A DNA stretch of 41,133 nucleotides from the NCBI RefSeq assembly GCF_029871205.1, contig NZ_SSOJ01000138.1:31738-72870 (forward strand), given 5' to 3'. Shown here piece after piece: positions 1 through 9,911 of this stretch; position 1 is the first letter of the stretch; every line of letters starts with the position of its first letter. The position numbers were made by a program, and so were the translations under genes. The notes under the pieces were generated by a model. That model made no database searches. It was not told the DNA's origin and saw only the letters and a program-made list of their open reading frames with translations. Source of the stretch: Pseudomonas sp. BN417. GTDB taxonomy: Bacteria > Pseudomonadota > Gammaproteobacteria > Pseudomonadales > Pseudomonadaceae.

Positions 1-2
1 GA

Positions 3-175
3 GCGGCATGGATGCCGCGAGAGGCGTGTGGGGCCATGGATGGCCCCTCACGCCGTGCCCCCGGAGCAACGATGGAGCGAGGGGACCCCGGCGAAGCCGG
101 GGCCGGATGCAGGGGCAAGTTTTTTGGTTCCTTTTCAACGATTGGAAAAGGGACTCGCCTGGGAAGGCGAAACCG
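3..175. repeat. Hairpin-rich intergenic repeat element
   Basis: The stretch is a chain of perfect short inverted repeats: GCGGCAT/ATGCCGC (3-9, 12-18), GGGGCCAT/ATGGCCCC (30-37, 40-47), CCCCGGC/GCCGGGG (86-92, 96-102) and CCTTTTC/GAAAAGG (130-136, 145-151), then a CGCC/GGCG pair near 155-169. It resembles a sequence family I recall as widespread between genes in Pseudomonas genomes (a run of T, a GGTT..CTTTT block, then an AAAAG..GACTCGCC block). Open frames across it are probably not genes. Whether it is a transcribed structured RNA or a passive repeat cannot be decided from one copy. Confidence 0.5.
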
Positions 176-244
176 GGACTCGCAGGCCACTCGATAAGCA
201 ACTCAGCTCAGGACGTTCTAGCAACACTGAATGCAGACATAGCC

Positions 245-264
245 AATTCATTCGCGAATCAGAC
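245..264. repeat. REP-like fragment
   Basis: Contains ATTCATTCGCGAAT, the core that reappears in the larger inverted REP-like elements at 15925-16024 and 33179-33282 of this window. Here only one arm is visible, so it looks like a solo or decayed copy in the non-coding stretch downstream of pdxJ. Confidence 0.45.
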
Positions 265-342
265 GCGATCTCCGACCGCACCCTACAAGGGACCAGGCGA
301 CGAAGAAATGCCTCCGCCCGCCTCAGCGAGAATCAGCTTCAG

Positions 343-369
343 CCACCCCTCCCCGAGGGAGAGGGGTGG
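343..369. repeat. Inverted repeat of the CCCCTCTCCC/GGGAGAGGGG type
   Basis: CCACCCCTC (343-351) pairs with GAGGGGTGG (361-369), with further GC pairs inside. It lies just past the pdxJ stop on the minus strand. No T-run follows in the direction of pdxJ transcription, so it is not a canonical intrinsic terminator, although it could stabilise the 3' end. A related hairpin lies between tctC and tctB (20625-20647). Confidence 0.5.
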
Positions 370-383
370 TTCGAGCGCAGGAA

Positions 384-1130
384 TCAGCCCCGCGCAGCCG
401 CCCCGATGATCAGCTGCTTCATCTCCACCACCGCCTGCTTGAAGCCGACGAAGAGCGCATGGGCCACCAGGGCGTGGCCGATGTTCAGCTCGTTGATGCC
501 CGGAATCGCAGCCACCGGCTCGACGTTGTGGTAGTGCAGGCCGTGGCCGGCGTTGACGATCAGGCCCAGCTTGAGACCAAGGGCGACGCCATCCTGGATG
601 CGCTGCAGCTCGCGGGCCGCTTCTTCCGGTGTATGGGCATCGGCGTAGCGGCCGGTGTGCAGTTCGATGGCCGGAGCGCCGACGCGATGGGACGCCTCGA
701 TTTGCGCGGCATCGGCATCGATGAACAGCGAAACTTCGCTGCCCACCTTGGCCAGGCGTTCCACGGCCGCCCTGATACGGGCTTCCTGGCCGGCAACGTC
801 GAGGCCGCCTTCAGTGGTCAGTTCCTGGCGGGTTTCCGGTACCAGGCAGACGTGCGCCGGACGGATTTCCTCGGCGAACGCCATCATCTCCTCGGTAACG
901 CCCATCTCGAAGTTCATCCGCGTCTGCAGCACGTCCTTGAGCAGGCGCACGTCGCGTTCCTGGATGTGCCGGCGGTCTTCGCGCAGATGCACGGTGATGC
1001 CGTCGGCGCCGGCCTCTTCGGCGTCCAGGGCTGCCTTGACCGGGTCAGGGTAGCGGGTGCCGCGGGCCTGGCGGAGGGTGGCGACGTGGTCGATGTTGAC
1101 GCCGAGAAGTACGCGGTTGGCTTCAGTCAC
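384..1130 (-). CDS. pdxJ: Pyridoxine 5'-phosphate synthase
   Basis: The 248-residue product is the PdxJ TIM barrel, which condenses 3-amino-1-hydroxyacetone phosphate with 1-deoxy-D-xylulose 5-phosphate to give pyridoxine 5'-phosphate, the last ring-forming step of de novo vitamin B6 synthesis in the cytoplasm. Family-typical segments are visible: [13 protein letters not shown] near the N-terminus, [14 protein letters not shown] around residue 45, ELHTGRYAD in the second half, and the [12 protein letters not shown] phosphate-binding segment. Length is normal for the family. The start overlaps the recO stop by 8 nt, suggesting translational coupling at the end of the rnc-era-recO-pdxJ series, an order conserved across gammaproteobacteria. 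Function is secure. Confidence 0.97.
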   Translation of the reverse strand: MTEANRVLLGVNIDHVATLRQARGTRYPDPVKAALDAEEAGADGITVHLREDRRHIQERDVRLLKDVLQTRMNFEMGVTEEMMAFAEEIRPAHVCLVPETRQELTTEGGLDVAGQEARIRAAVERLAKVGSEVSLFIDADAAQIEASHRVGAPAIELHTGRYADAHTPEEAARELQRIQDGVALGLKLGLIVNAGHGLHYHNVEPVAAIPGINELNIGHALVAHALFVGFKQAVVEMKQLIIGAAARG

Positions 1131-1821
1131 GGGGAGGTTCCTTGATCGTCATGAATAGCTCGCGGCTGACCAGAGGCCGGCCGCCCAGGTGAGGTGCCAG
1201 GGCCTGGCGCATCAGCCGCTTGGCCGCGCCGAGGGCGCCGGGGGCGTCCCAGTCGGCTTCAGCCAGGGCGAGGAGTTCGCGGCCCCGGAACAGGCCGGGC
1301 TGCAGTTGGCCCACCGGCTCCAGCCCGGCATCGGGCAGCAGCCGGTAGATGCCATCGGCGGCGATGGGCTGCCCGGCCAGGTCCGTATCCAGGGCGAAAC
1401 CATAGCCCAGCTCATCCAGCAGGCGCCATTCGAAGGCGCGCAGCAGGGGCTCCAGCGGACGATGGGCGGCCAGGGCCTGGAGGGTCGCGGCATAGTGCTC
1501 GAAGAGCGCGGGCTGCGGGTCTTCGGCCGGCAGCAGGCGGACCAGCAGTTCGTTGAGGTAGAGGCCGCTGAACAGGGCGTCGCCGGCCAGCAGGTTGGGG
1601 ATGCCGGCGCTGTCCAGGCGGCCGACGTTCTTCAGCTCGCCGCGGCCGCGGAACTCGGCCTCCAGCGGCAGGAACGGCCGCGCCAGGGTGCCGGCCTTGC
1701 CGCGGGCACCGCGCAGCACGGCGCGCAGGCGGCCTTCAGGGGTGAAGAAGTCGACCAGCGCGCTGCTTTCCCGATAGGCCCTGCTGTGCAGGACGAAGGC
1801 CGGTAGCGCCGCGCTGTGCAT
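1123..1821 (-). CDS. recO: DNA repair protein RecO
   Basis: The 232-residue protein matches RecO, the RecFOR-pathway mediator that binds single-stranded DNA and SSB and, with RecR, loads RecA at gaps. The N-terminal OB-fold is recognisable ([19 protein letters not shown], then [12 protein letters not shown]), followed by the helical C-terminal region with [17 protein letters not shown] around residues 123-140. Length is usual for the pseudomonad family. It starts 8 nt after the era stop and ends overlapping pdxJ, so it belongs to the same transcript. Nothing unusual is visible. Confidence 0.95.
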   Translation of the reverse strand: MHSAALPAFVLHSRAYRESSALVDFFTPEGRLRAVLRGARGKAGTLARPFLPLEAEFRGRGELKNVGRLDSAGIPNLLAGDALFSGLYLNELLVRLLPAEDPQPALFEHYAATLQALAAHRPLEPLLRAFEWRLLDELGYGFALDTDLAGQPIAADGIYRLLPDAGLEPVGQLQPGLFRGRELLALAEADWDAPGALGAAKRLMRQALAPHLGGRPLVSRELFMTIKEPPRD

Positions 1822-1829
1822 GGAGAGGC

Positions 1830-2724
<895 letters not shown>

Positions 2725-2732
<8 letters not shown>

Positions 2733-3414
2733 TACCGTTCTCCACGCCGAGGGCAACCAGGGCGGCGGCCGCGGCCACCTGTTCGGCGATACGGCGGCTG
2801 GCGCCCTGGCCCTGGGTCTTGTCATTCAGCAGGGTGACCTGGCACTCGACGAAGAACGTACGGCAGTGCGGTTCACCCTGGATATCCACCACTTCATAGC
2901 GTGGCAGTTCACAGGCCCGGGACTGCAGGAACTCCTGCAGCCGGGTCTTCGGATCCTTGTTGGTATCCACCAGGGTCAGGCCTTCGAGCTCGTTGGCCAA
3001 CCAGGCGAGGACGCGCTCGCGGGCAGCGTCCATGCCGGAATCCAGGTAGATGGCGCCAATCAACGCTTCCAGCGCGTCGGCGAGTATCGACTCGCGGCGG
3101 AAACCGCCGCTCTTCAGCTCGCCCGAGCCCAGGCGCAGGTACTCGCCCAACTCGAAACCACGGGCCAACAGGGCCAGGGTCTCGCCCTTCACCAGCCGCG
3201 CGCGCAGCCGTGACAGCTGGCCCTCGCGGGCCTGGGGAAAGCGTTCGAACAGCGCCTCGCCGGCGACGAAGTTGAGGATGGCATCGCCGAGGAATTCGAG
3301 ACGCTCGTTGTTACGCCCCGCGTAACTGCGGTGGGTCAGGGCCAGGGTCATCAGACCCTGGTCCTTGAAGGTATAGCCGAGCTTACGCTCGAGACGGCTG
3401 AGAGATACGCTCAC
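2725..3414 (-). CDS. rnc: Ribonuclease III
   Basis: The 229-residue double-strand-specific endoribonuclease processes 16S/23S rRNA precursors and structured mRNAs. The signature [11 protein letters not shown] (residues 38-48) supplies catalytic E40 and D44; a second acidic cluster [14 protein letters not shown] lies near residues 112-125; a double-stranded RNA-binding domain forms the C-terminus ([11 protein letters not shown] to the end). The start codon is GTG (3414-3412), and its first bases overlap the TGA of the preceding DUF4845 gene (GTGA), a 4-nt stop-start overlap. Its stop overlaps era. Confidence 0.96.
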
Positions 3415-3788
3415 TGGGCTCGCACACGGAATTCTTTGTCGAAGCGCACCACCAGATCGAGGTTCTCGACCAGGGGTTCGCGTTTTTCATACTGGAGGTG
3501 GGCCAGGAACTCGTTGTTTTCCAGGGTCACCTTCAGCGCCTTGTCCAGGTCCAGGTCGCGGATACCGTTGACCTGCATGCCCTTGCTGACATGGCTGTAG
3601 AAGTCGGGAATGGTCCTGATCTCCAGGGCCTTCTCGGTTTCCACCGAACTGATGATCTTCTCCAGGGAGAAGAAGTCGAGGTAATGCGGGATGACCTTGA
3701 AGGCGGTGCTGGCCAGGAAAGCCACTACGGCCAGGACCAGCAGCCAGCCCAGAACCGACATACCCTTCTGCTTACGCGCGAACGTCAT
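3411..3788 (-). CDS. DUF4845 family small membrane protein
   Basis: This 125-residue protein has a short basic N-terminus ([11 protein letters not shown]), one hydrophobic segment (about residues 10-30, [20 protein letters not shown]), then a soluble region of about 95 residues. It matches the pseudomonad protein found between lepB and rnc (PA0769 in PAO1, from memory), annotated DUF4845; its biochemical role is unknown to me. The leader resembles a pseudopilin-like membrane anchor, but no prepilin peptidase motif is evident. The start is placed at MTFARK because a GAGG ribosome-binding site precedes it; an upstream in-frame ATG would add 28 residues unlike a leader. It overlaps rnc by 4 nt. 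Confidence 0.85.
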   Translation of the reverse strand: MTFARKQKGMSVLGWLLVLAVVAFLASTAFKVIPHYLDFFSLEKIISSVETEKALEIRTIPDFYSHVSKGMQVNGIRDLDLDKALKVTLENNEFLAHLQYEKREPLVENLDLVVRFDKEFRVRAQ

Positions 3789-3839
3789 GATCGACCTCAA
3801 TGTCTGTATTTTTTGGAGGCCGAATGGCCCGCAAGCAAG

Positions 3840-3869
3840 ACTATATGGCGTCTGCGGCGCTGTCATGAA
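3840..3869 (-). promoter_or_regulatory. Possible sigma-70 promoter for DUF4845-rnc-era-recO-pdxJ
   Basis: On the minus strand a TATAGT -10 (3845-3840) follows a weak TTCATG -35 (3869-3864) with an 18-bp spacer. It lies in the only sizeable gap (114 bp) of the lepA-to-pdxJ series and would give a leader of about 45 nt. The -10 is good and the -35 poor. Confidence 0.3.
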
Positions 3870-3902
3870 CAACGCCGCAAAACCACGATGGCAAGCGGGC
3901 TA

Positions 3903-4757
3903 TCAGTGAATGAGGCCCACTCGGGAGAAGTTCGGCATGTTGCGCAGCTTCGGATCGGGCCAGCTCATCCAGACGGCGAAGGCCTTACCGACGATATTGC
4001 GGTCCGGAACCATGCCCAGCAGGCCCTTCGGAATACGGGGGTCGTTCCAGTAGCGGCTGTCGTTGGAGTTGTCCCGGTTGTCGCCCATCATGAAGTAGTG
4101 CCCTTGCGGCACCACCCACTCGCGGCCCGGCTCCATGCGGTAACGCTTCATTTCCTTGCGGATCAGGTGTTCGGCTGCGCCCAGTTTCTCTTCGTAGAGC
4201 ATGGCGCTGCCCAGGGTGCCCGGCTCCTCGCCCAGCAGCTTCTCCGCCACCGGCTGGCCGTTGATGGTCAGGTGCTTGCCGCTGCTGTAGGCGATGCGGT
4301 CGCCCGGCAGGCCGATCACACGCTTGATGTAGTTGATGTTCGGGTCGCTGGGGTAGCGGAACACCATGACATCGCCGCGTTGTGGGTCACCCACCTCGAT
4401 TACCTTGTTGTCCAGCACGGGCAGGCGAATGCCGTAGGCGAACTTGTTGACCAGGATGAAATCGCCGACTTCCAGCGTGGGCTTCATCGAGCCGGACGGG
4501 ATCTGGAAGGGCTCGACCAGGAAGGAACGCAGCACCAGGACGATGGCAAGCACCGGGAAGAAGGACTTCCCGTACTCAATCAGCAGCGGTTCCTTGTTCA
4601 GCCGGTCGACTACCTCCGGATCGGGCTCGCCGACCTGCCCCTCGTAGGTGGCGATCGCGGAACGCCGGCGCGGGGCCAGCAGAACCAGGTCGACGAGGGC
4701 GAGCACGCCGCAAACTGCCACGGCGATAACCAACAACAGCGGGAAATTGATCGACAT
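3903..4757 (-). CDS. lepB: Signal peptidase I
   Basis: The inner-membrane serine/lysine protease removes signal peptides from exported proteins. The 284-residue sequence has an N-terminal membrane segment (residues 5-27), a second hydrophobic segment (about 67-80), the catalytic serine in PSGSMKPTL (S90) and the catalytic lysine in YIKRVIGLPGD (K145), followed by the GDNRDNSNDSRYW signature. Both catalytic residues sit at the positions known for E. coli LepB. It starts 5 nt after the lepA stop, so the two are almost certainly co-transcribed. Confidence 0.97.
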   Translation of the reverse strand: MSINFPLLLVIAVAVCGVLALVDLVLLAPRRRSAIATYEGQVGEPDPEVVDRLNKEPLLIEYGKSFFPVLAIVLVLRSFLVEPFQIPSGSMKPTLEVGDFILVNKFAYGIRLPVLDNKVIEVGDPQRGDVMVFRYPSDPNINYIKRVIGLPGDRIAYSSGKHLTINGQPVAEKLLGEEPGTLGSAMLYEEKLGAAEHLIRKEMKRYRMEPGREWVVPQGHYFMMGDNRDNSNDSRYWNDPRIPKGLLGMVPDRNIVGKAFAVWMSWPDPKLRNMPNFSRVGLIH

Positions 4758-4762
4758 AGACC

Positions 4763-6562
4763 CTAGCTATCCACTTTGAGCACAGCGAGGAAGGCTTCCT
4801 GCGGGATTTCCACGCTGCCGACCTGCTTCATCCTTTTCTTACCGGCCTTCTGCTTCTCCAGCAGTTTTTTCTTACGGCTGACGTCGCCGCCGTAGCACTT
4901 GGCCAGAACGTTCTTCCTGAGCGCTTTCACGGTAGTACGTGCAACGATCTGTCCACCGATCGCCGCCTGAATCGCCACGTCGAACATCTGCCGCGGGATC
5001 AGTTCCTTCATTTTCTCGGTCAACGCACGGCCCTTGTAGTGGGCCTGGTCGCGATGCACGATCAGCGCCAGGGCGTCAACCTTCTCGCCGTTGATCAGTA
5101 CGTCCAGCTTCACCAGATTAGCCGGTTCGAAGCGGTCGAAGCTGTAGTCCAGCGACGCATAGCCACGACTTACCGACTTCAGGCGGTCGAAGAAGTCCAG
5201 CACCACCTCGTTCATCGGCAGGTCGTAGCAAACCTGAACCTGGCTGCTGAGGAACTGCATGTCGCGCTGGACGCCGCGTTTCTCGATGCACAGGGTGATG
5301 ACGTTGCCCAGGTGCTCCTGGGGAACCAGGATATTGGCGCGCACGATGGGCTCGCGCATCTCGTCGATGGACGAGAGGTCGGGCAGCTTGGACGGGTTGT
5401 CGACGTATATCGTCTCACCATTCTTCTGCACGATCTCGAAGACCACGGTCGGGGCGGTGGTGATCAGGTCCAGGTCGTACTCGCGCTCCAGGCGCTCCTG
5501 GATGATTTCCATGTGCAGCATGCCGAGGAAGCCGATACGGAAGCCGAAGCCCAAGGCCTCGGAGCTCTCCGGTTCATACTGCAGGGCGGCGTCGTTCAGG
5601 GTCAGCTTCTGCAGGGCTTCGCGGAAGTCCTCGAAGTCATCGGAGCTGACCGGGAACAGCCCGGCGTAAACCTGCGGCTTGATGCGCTGGAAGCCCGGCA
5701 GCACGTCGACGTCAGGGGTGTTGGACAGAGTCAGGGTATCGCCCACGGGGGCGCCGTGGATGTCCTTGATGCCGGCGATGATGAAACCCACTTCGCCGGC
5801 CTTGAGGTCGGCCATCTCGGTGTGCTTCGGGGTGAACACGCCGACGCTGTCCACCTGGTGCAGCTTGCCGGTGGATTTGACCAGGATCTTGTCGCCCTTC
5901 TTCACCCGGCCGTGCTTCACGCGCACCAGCGAGACCACGCCCAGGTAGTTGTCGAACCAGGAGTCGATGATCAGCGCCTGCAGCGGCGCCTCGATCTCGC
6001 CTTCCGGCGGCGGGATGACCTTGACCAGTTGCTCCAGCACGTCGATCACACCCATGCCGCTCTTGGCGCTGCAGGGTACGGCGTCGGTGGCGTCGATGCC
6101 GATGATGTGCTCGATTTCGTCCTTGACCCGCTCCGGCTCGGCCTGGGGCAAGTCCATCTTGTTCAGCACCGGCATGACTTCCAGGCCCTGCTCGATGGCG
6201 GTGTAGCAGTTGGCCACGGACTGGGCTTCCACGCCCTGGCCGGCGTCCACCACCAGCAGCGCGCCTTCGCAGGCCGCCAGGGAGCGGCTGACTTCGTAGG
6301 TGAAGTCCACGTGGCCGGGGGTGTCGATGAAGTTCAACTGGTAGGTCTTACCGTCCTGCGACTTGTAGTGCAGGGTGACGCTGTGGGCCTTGATGGTGAT
6401 GCCACGCTCGCGCTCCAGGTCCATGGAGTCCAGTACCTGGGCCTCCATCTCGCGGTCGGACAGGCCACCGCACATCTGAATGAAGCGGTCTGCCAGCGTC
6501 GACTTGCCATGGTCGATGTGGGCGATGATGGAGAAATTGCGGATATGACTCAGGTCACTCAC
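4763..6562 (-). CDS. lepA: Elongation factor 4 (LepA)
   Basis: LepA/EF4 is a ribosome-associated translational GTPase linked to back-translocation and 30S biogenesis. The 599-residue length is typical. Visible features are the P-loop AHIDHGKST (residues 15-23), the GITIKAHSV switch I segment, [12 protein letters not shown], and the LepA-specific C-terminal domain ending in a basic tail ([19 protein letters not shown]). The start [21 protein letters not shown] agrees with homologues. It is first in the lepA-lepB pair and follows the mucD terminator. Confidence 0.97.
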   Translation of the reverse strand: MSDLSHIRNFSIIAHIDHGKSTLADRFIQMCGGLSDREMEAQVLDSMDLERERGITIKAHSVTLHYKSQDGKTYQLNFIDTPGHVDFTYEVSRSLAACEGALLVVDAGQGVEAQSVANCYTAIEQGLEVMPVLNKMDLPQAEPERVKDEIEHIIGIDATDAVPCSAKSGMGVIDVLEQLVKVIPPPEGEIEAPLQALIIDSWFDNYLGVVSLVRVKHGRVKKGDKILVKSTGKLHQVDSVGVFTPKHTEMADLKAGEVGFIIAGIKDIHGAPVGDTLTLSNTPDVDVLPGFQRIKPQVYAGLFPVSSDDFEDFREALQKLTLNDAALQYEPESSEALGFGFRIGFLGMLHMEIIQERLEREYDLDLITTAPTVVFEIVQKNGETIYVDNPSKLPDLSSIDEMREPIVRANILVPQEHLGNVITLCIEKRGVQRDMQFLSSQVQVCYDLPMNEVVLDFFDRLKSVSRGYASLDYSFDRFEPANLVKLDVLINGEKVDALALIVHRDQAHYKGRALTEKMKELIPRQMFDVAIQAAIGGQIVARTTVKALRKNVLAKCYGGDVSRKKKLLEKQKAGKKRMKQVGSVEIPQEAFLAVLKVDS

Positions 6563-6583
6563 GGATCAACACTCAAGAAAGCC

Positions 6584-6601
6584 GCGAGCAGGCTTGCTCG
6601 C
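6584..6601 (-). promoter_or_regulatory. Hairpin in the lepA leader
   Basis: Perfect 7-bp inverted repeat GCGAGCA/TGCTCGC with a 4-nt loop, ending 22 nt before the lepA start. On the minus strand it is followed by GGCTTTCTTG. It might be an attenuator or a leader stem. A possible -10 (TAAACT, 6624-6619) lies just upstream of it. Confidence 0.3.
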
Positions 6602-6672
6602 CGAAAAATAGCGGGGGAGTTTACCTGATCGGCAGTGGACCCGTCACGTCCATGCAGCGGACGGCGGAAATG

Positions 6673-6700
6673 AAAAAGGGCGGCACCTGGCCGCCCTTTT
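6673..6700 (-). terminator. Intrinsic terminator after mucD
   Basis: A GC-rich stem GGGCGGC/GCCGCCC is flanked by A-runs and T-runs; read on the minus strand the stem is followed by a T tract. It lies 14 nt past the mucD stop and separates mucD from lepA. Confidence 0.8.
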
Positions 6701-6713
6701 CCCTGGAACCGCT

Positions 6714-8138
6714 TTATTCGGCCAGCTTGAAGGTAATGAAGCTGGCGCGCCCCTGACGCAGTACGCGCATGGATACCGAACGATTCTTCGGCAGGTCCTT
6801 GGCGATCTGGGTGAAGGTCTTGGCGGAACTGATGGCCTGGTTGTTCAGGTGGGTGATCACGTCACCCGGGCGAAGGCCCATCATGGCAGCCGGACCTTCC
6901 AGCACGTCCTTGATCACCACGCCGCCCTGGATATCCAGGCCCTTTTTCTGCTCGTCGGTCAGCTCGACCACGCTCACGCCGAGGCGATTGCTGCTGCGCT
7001 CGACGCCTGCGGCACCGGCTGCGGCCATTTCCTCGCCTTCCTCAGGCAGCGCGCCGATGGCCATGGTGAGAGTCTTGCGGGTTCCGCCGCGCACCACGTC
7101 CAGATCGATCTTGCTGCCCGGCTTGAGCGCGCCCACCAGGTGCGGCAGGTCGGCGGAAAGGACGATCGGCTGGCCGTTCATGCTGAGAATGACGTCGCCT
7201 ACCTGCAGGCCGCCCTTGGCCGCCGGGCCGCCTTCCAGGACCTGGGCCACCAGGGCGCCGGCCGGCTTGTCCAGACCGAAGGATTCGGCCAGGTCCTTGT
7301 TCACTTCCTGAATCACCACGCCCAGCCAGCCGCGGCTGACCTTGCCTTCGGCCTTGAGCTGATCGGCAACGCTCATGGCGACGTCGATCGGGATGGCGAA
7401 GGACAGGCCCATGAAGCCGCCGGAACGGGTGAAGATCTGCGAATTGATGCCGATCACCTCGCCGTCCAGGTTGAACAGCGGGCCGCCGGAGTTACCCGGG
7501 TTGATCGCCACGTCCGTCTGGATGAACGGTACATAGTTCTCGTTCGGCAGGCTGCGGCCCTTGGCGCTGACGATACCGGCCGTCACCGAATGGTCGAAGC
7601 CGAAGGGCGAACCGATGGCCAGCACCCAGCTACCCACCTTGAGTTCGTCGGACTTGCCGATCTTCACGATCGGCAGATCCTTGCCCTCGACCTTGAGCAG
7701 GGCGACGTCGGTGCGCGGATCGGCGCCGATCAGCTTGGCTTCGAGCTCGCTGCGGTCGGACAGGCGCACGATGATTTCATCGGCATCGGCCACCACGTGG
7801 TTGTTGGTCAGGACGTAGCCATCCTTGGAGATGATGAAGCCGGACCCGAGGGACTGGGCCTCGCGCTGGCGGCCGCCCTGGGGATTGCGCGGCACCGGCG
7901 GCATGTTGCGCTCGAAGAACTCGCGCAGCATGGGCGGCAGTCCTTCCAGGTCTGGCATCACCTGGGCACCGCCCGCACCACGCTGCGGCAGCTTCTGCCG
8001 GGTGCTGATATTGACCACCGCCGGGGACGCCTCTTCGACCAGGGGCGTGAAGTCCGGCAGATCGGCACGGGCCACAAGGGTTTGACCGAGCAGCAGCAAG
8101 GCTGCCACAGCGGTCATGCAGGATTTGAGGTTAAGCAT
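6714..8138 (-). CDS. mucD: Periplasmic serine protease MucD (DegP/HtrA family)
   Basis: MucD is a periplasmic chaperone-protease that removes misfolded envelope proteins and thereby limits activation of AlgU and alginate synthesis. The 474-residue protein has a Sec signal peptide ending near VARA/DLP (about residue 25), the trypsin-like triad H114 (TNNHVV), D144 (RTDVALL) and S217 (NPGNSGGP), and two PDZ domains in the C-terminal half. I chose the ATG at 8138 because MLNLKSCM aligns without gaps to the PAO1 start as I recall it, and because the GGGAG site has better spacing there; an ATG 6 nt upstream is the alternative. It is separated from mucB by 192 bp with terminator-like hairpins. Confidence 0.95.
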   Translation of the reverse strand: MLNLKSCMTAVAALLLLGQTLVARADLPDFTPLVEEASPAVVNISTRQKLPQRGAGGAQVMPDLEGLPPMLREFFERNMPPVPRNPQGGRQREAQSLGSGFIISKDGYVLTNNHVVADADEIIVRLSDRSELEAKLIGADPRTDVALLKVEGKDLPIVKIGKSDELKVGSWVLAIGSPFGFDHSVTAGIVSAKGRSLPNENYVPFIQTDVAINPGNSGGPLFNLDGEVIGINSQIFTRSGGFMGLSFAIPIDVAMSVADQLKAEGKVSRGWLGVVIQEVNKDLAESFGLDKPAGALVAQVLEGGPAAKGGLQVGDVILSMNGQPIVLSADLPHLVGALKPGSKIDLDVVRGGTRKTLTMAIGALPEEGEEMAAAGAAGVERSSNRLGVSVVELTDEQKKGLDIQGGVVIKDVLEGPAAMMGLRPGDVITHLNNQAISSAKTFTQIAKDLPKNRSVSMRVLRQGRASFITFKLAE

Positions 8139-8221
8139 CGACATACAGCTCCCGTCGCATAACGAGTGGTATGAACTCGCCGAGCCGCCCGGCCCGGCGA
8201 GCAAAACTGAAACACAAAAGC

Positions 8222-8252
8222 AAAAAGAGCCCGGAGCGTCAGCCCCAGGCTC
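8222..8252 (-). terminator. Intrinsic terminator between mucB and mucD
   Basis: On the minus strand an 11-bp stem (GAGCC..GGCTC outer pairs, two G-U wobbles inside) closes a 4-nt loop and is followed directly by TTTTTGCTTTTG. The fit to a factor-independent terminator is strong. It lies 78 nt after the mucB stop, so mucD would need read-through or its own promoter between 8139 and 8221. Confidence 0.7.
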
Positions 8253-8278
8253 GGTGGAACATCGTGAAAAAGACACGG

Positions 8279-8296
8279 CGGGAGCCTGGGCTCCCG
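8279..8296. terminator. Second hairpin downstream of mucB
   Basis: An 8-bp perfect inverted repeat, CGGGAGCC/GGCTCCCG, with a 2-nt centre. On the minus strand a TTTTT run starts about 8 nt after the stem, so it could assist termination together with the hairpin at 8222-8252, or protect the algU-mucA-mucB mRNA 3' end. Confidence 0.45.
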
Positions 8297-8330
8297 CACC
8301 GGAAATCGCTTGAAGCTCCTGCAACGGGGA

Positions 8331-9281
8331 TCATTGCGTCGCAGAAGCCTCCGCTGCGCGCATGGACAGAGCCACCCGTTCGGCGGTCCCCAGGGGAATC
8401 TCGCCGACCACGGTCACCATCACATCGCCATCTGCGGTGCTGACCCGCTTGGACACCATGACGGTGGGGCCCAGCTGGCTGCGCGCGTCTTCGACGACAG
8501 CGCCGTGCAGGGGCTCGAGGAATACGGAGAAACGCGCCAGGCCGTCGCTGTAGAGCAGGCTGGACACGGGGTCGGACGAAGCGGGACTGCGCCGCTCCAG
8601 TGCACTGGTCAGGCTGAAGCCCGGCGGCAGCCACTCGGAACGCCAGTGGGCCGGTTTGTCCTTCGGCGCTTCGCTGACGCGTACCGCCTTGCAGCTCTCG
8701 CCGGGCTGCAGCTTGCCGTCATCCAGGTCGCCGGCAGTGTCGATGCGGGTGAACTGGAAGCGCTCCAGCAACTGGCCCTTGTCGCTCAGCAGCAGCGACT
8801 TGAGCGGCAGGCCGGTGTCACGGTCCAGGTGTAGCTCGAAGCCATAGCGGTGCTGGTCGCGGGGGGTCAGGGTCAGCACCACGGCTGGCCGCCCCGCTAC
8901 GCGGGACTCACCAGCCAGACGCAGGTCGTACCACTCGGCGAGCTGCTTGGCATCCAGGCGCCGGGCGGGCCAGACCTGGCCATCGGACATCTGGTCGGAA
9001 AGGGCGCCACTCACGCACTGGGTGCGGCCGTTGACACGCACCACCTCCTGCGCCGGACCATCGAGCTGCAACAGACGCTCGCGTACTTCGCCTCCCTGCT
9101 GGACCTGGTGCCAGACTTCGTGGGTGGAGAAGCTCCCATTTCGTTCGTAGACGAAAATTCCCTGGAAACTCTGGCGCTGCTCCGCGTCAGCGAGGCGCTG
9201 CAGCCAGTCCTGAGCGTCGGCGGCAAAGGCTGATTGGGTCAGCCAGCCGCCAAGCAAGATGAATACCGGTAGTGCGCGCAT
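8331..9281 (-). CDS. mucB: Sigma factor AlgU regulatory protein MucB
   Basis: MucB (RseB family) is a periplasmic protein that binds the C-terminal part of MucA and shields it from proteolysis, keeping AlgU inactive. The 316-residue product has a signal peptide ending at QSAFA/ADAQDW (about residue 20), an N-terminal lipid-sensing domain (LADAEQRQSFQGIFVYERNGS onward) and a smaller C-terminal domain (after about residue 215). It begins 8 nt after the mucA stop. No mucC follows it, unlike in P. aeruginosa. Confidence 0.95.
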   Translation of the reverse strand: MRALPVFILLGGWLTQSAFAADAQDWLQRLADAEQRQSFQGIFVYERNGSFSTHEVWHQVQQGGEVRERLLQLDGPAQEVVRVNGRTQCVSGALSDQMSDGQVWPARRLDAKQLAEWYDLRLAGESRVAGRPAVVLTLTPRDQHRYGFELHLDRDTGLPLKSLLLSDKGQLLERFQFTRIDTAGDLDDGKLQPGESCKAVRVSEAPKDKPAHWRSEWLPPGFSLTSALERRSPASSDPVSSLLYSDGLARFSVFLEPLHGAVVEDARSQLGPTVMVSKRVSTADGDVMVTVVGEIPLGTAERVALSMRAAEASATQ

Positions 9282-9289
9282 GTTCCTCC

Positions 9290-9880
9290 TCAGCGGCTCT
9301 CCAGACTGGCAGCGCGGGCATAGGGCAGTGCGCTGTCGCTACCGCTCATCGCGGCCTGTTGGGCATGTTGCCGCAGATAGGCCGGGAGGCGTTTTTCGTG
9401 CCAACCGGACGACGCCTGGGTCGGGCCGATCGGCTGCTGTGCCTGCTGGCCTTCTTCACTATAGCCGGCCAGGACAGCACCCTGCTGCGCCTGCGGCATC
9501 GTCATCGCCGGCTGTGTGGCTTGCTGCTGCGCCAGTTGCTGGGTACCCGCGACGTCGTCCTGATTGTACAGGCGCACACCGGCGAGCACGGCCACGGTCA
9601 CCGAAGCGGCCACGGCCAGACGCCCAAGGGTACGCCACGGACCACGCACCACCTTGGCGGGCACGGATTCCTCGGCCAACGCAGCCGAAACGGCGGCGGC
9701 GATGTCGAGGCGCGGCTCCAGCAGCTCCTTGTGCATCACGGCGCGAGCGATCTGGTAACGCGACCAGGTAGCCCGCAATTCTTGATCTTCGCTGGCGGCG
9801 AGAACTCGACGCAGCTCCAGTTCGTCCGCCTCGTTATCCATCACCGCGGACAGCGATTCCTGCAAAGCTTCACGACTCAT
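9290..9880 (-). CDS. mucA: Anti-sigma factor MucA
   Basis: MucA is a single-pass inner-membrane anti-sigma factor. Its cytoplasmic N-terminus (residues 1 to about 80) holds AlgU; a membrane segment follows (about residues 86-103, GRLAVAASVTVAVLAGV); the periplasmic tail binds MucB and is cut by the site-1 protease AlgW, then by MucP. The frame is intact over 196 residues, so nothing suggests a mucoid (mucA-truncated) genotype. In P. aeruginosa the AlgW cut falls in VLAGY between Ala and Gly; the same motif is at A138-G139 here. The tail is rich in Gln and Ala. Confidence 0.95.
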   Translation of the reverse strand: MSREALQESLSAVMDNEADELELRRVLAASEDQELRATWSRYQIARAVMHKELLEPRLDIAAAVSAALAEESVPAKVVRGPWRTLGRLAVAASVTVAVLAGVRLYNQDDVAGTQQLAQQQATQPAMTMPQAQQGAVLAGYSEEGQQAQQPIGPTQASSGWHEKRLPAYLRQHAQQAAMSGSDSALPYARAASLESR

Positions 9881-9911
9881 GGCGGTTCCCCTCTTGGCTG
9901 TCGCCGCTGTC

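Noticed and set aside
8-534. Open frames of 133 and 168 codons in the left non-coding region
   Set aside because: They run through tandem hairpins and REP fragments, have no family-like sequence and no convincing ribosome-binding site.
5039-6628. 529-codon plus-strand frame opposite lepA
   Set aside because: Antisense shadow of a conserved gene, with the His/Val/Leu/Gln-rich composition typical of reverse GC-rich coding DNA.
9290-9880. mucA frameshift of the mucoid type
   Set aside because: The frame is complete to a normal length with membrane segment and periplasmic tail intact.
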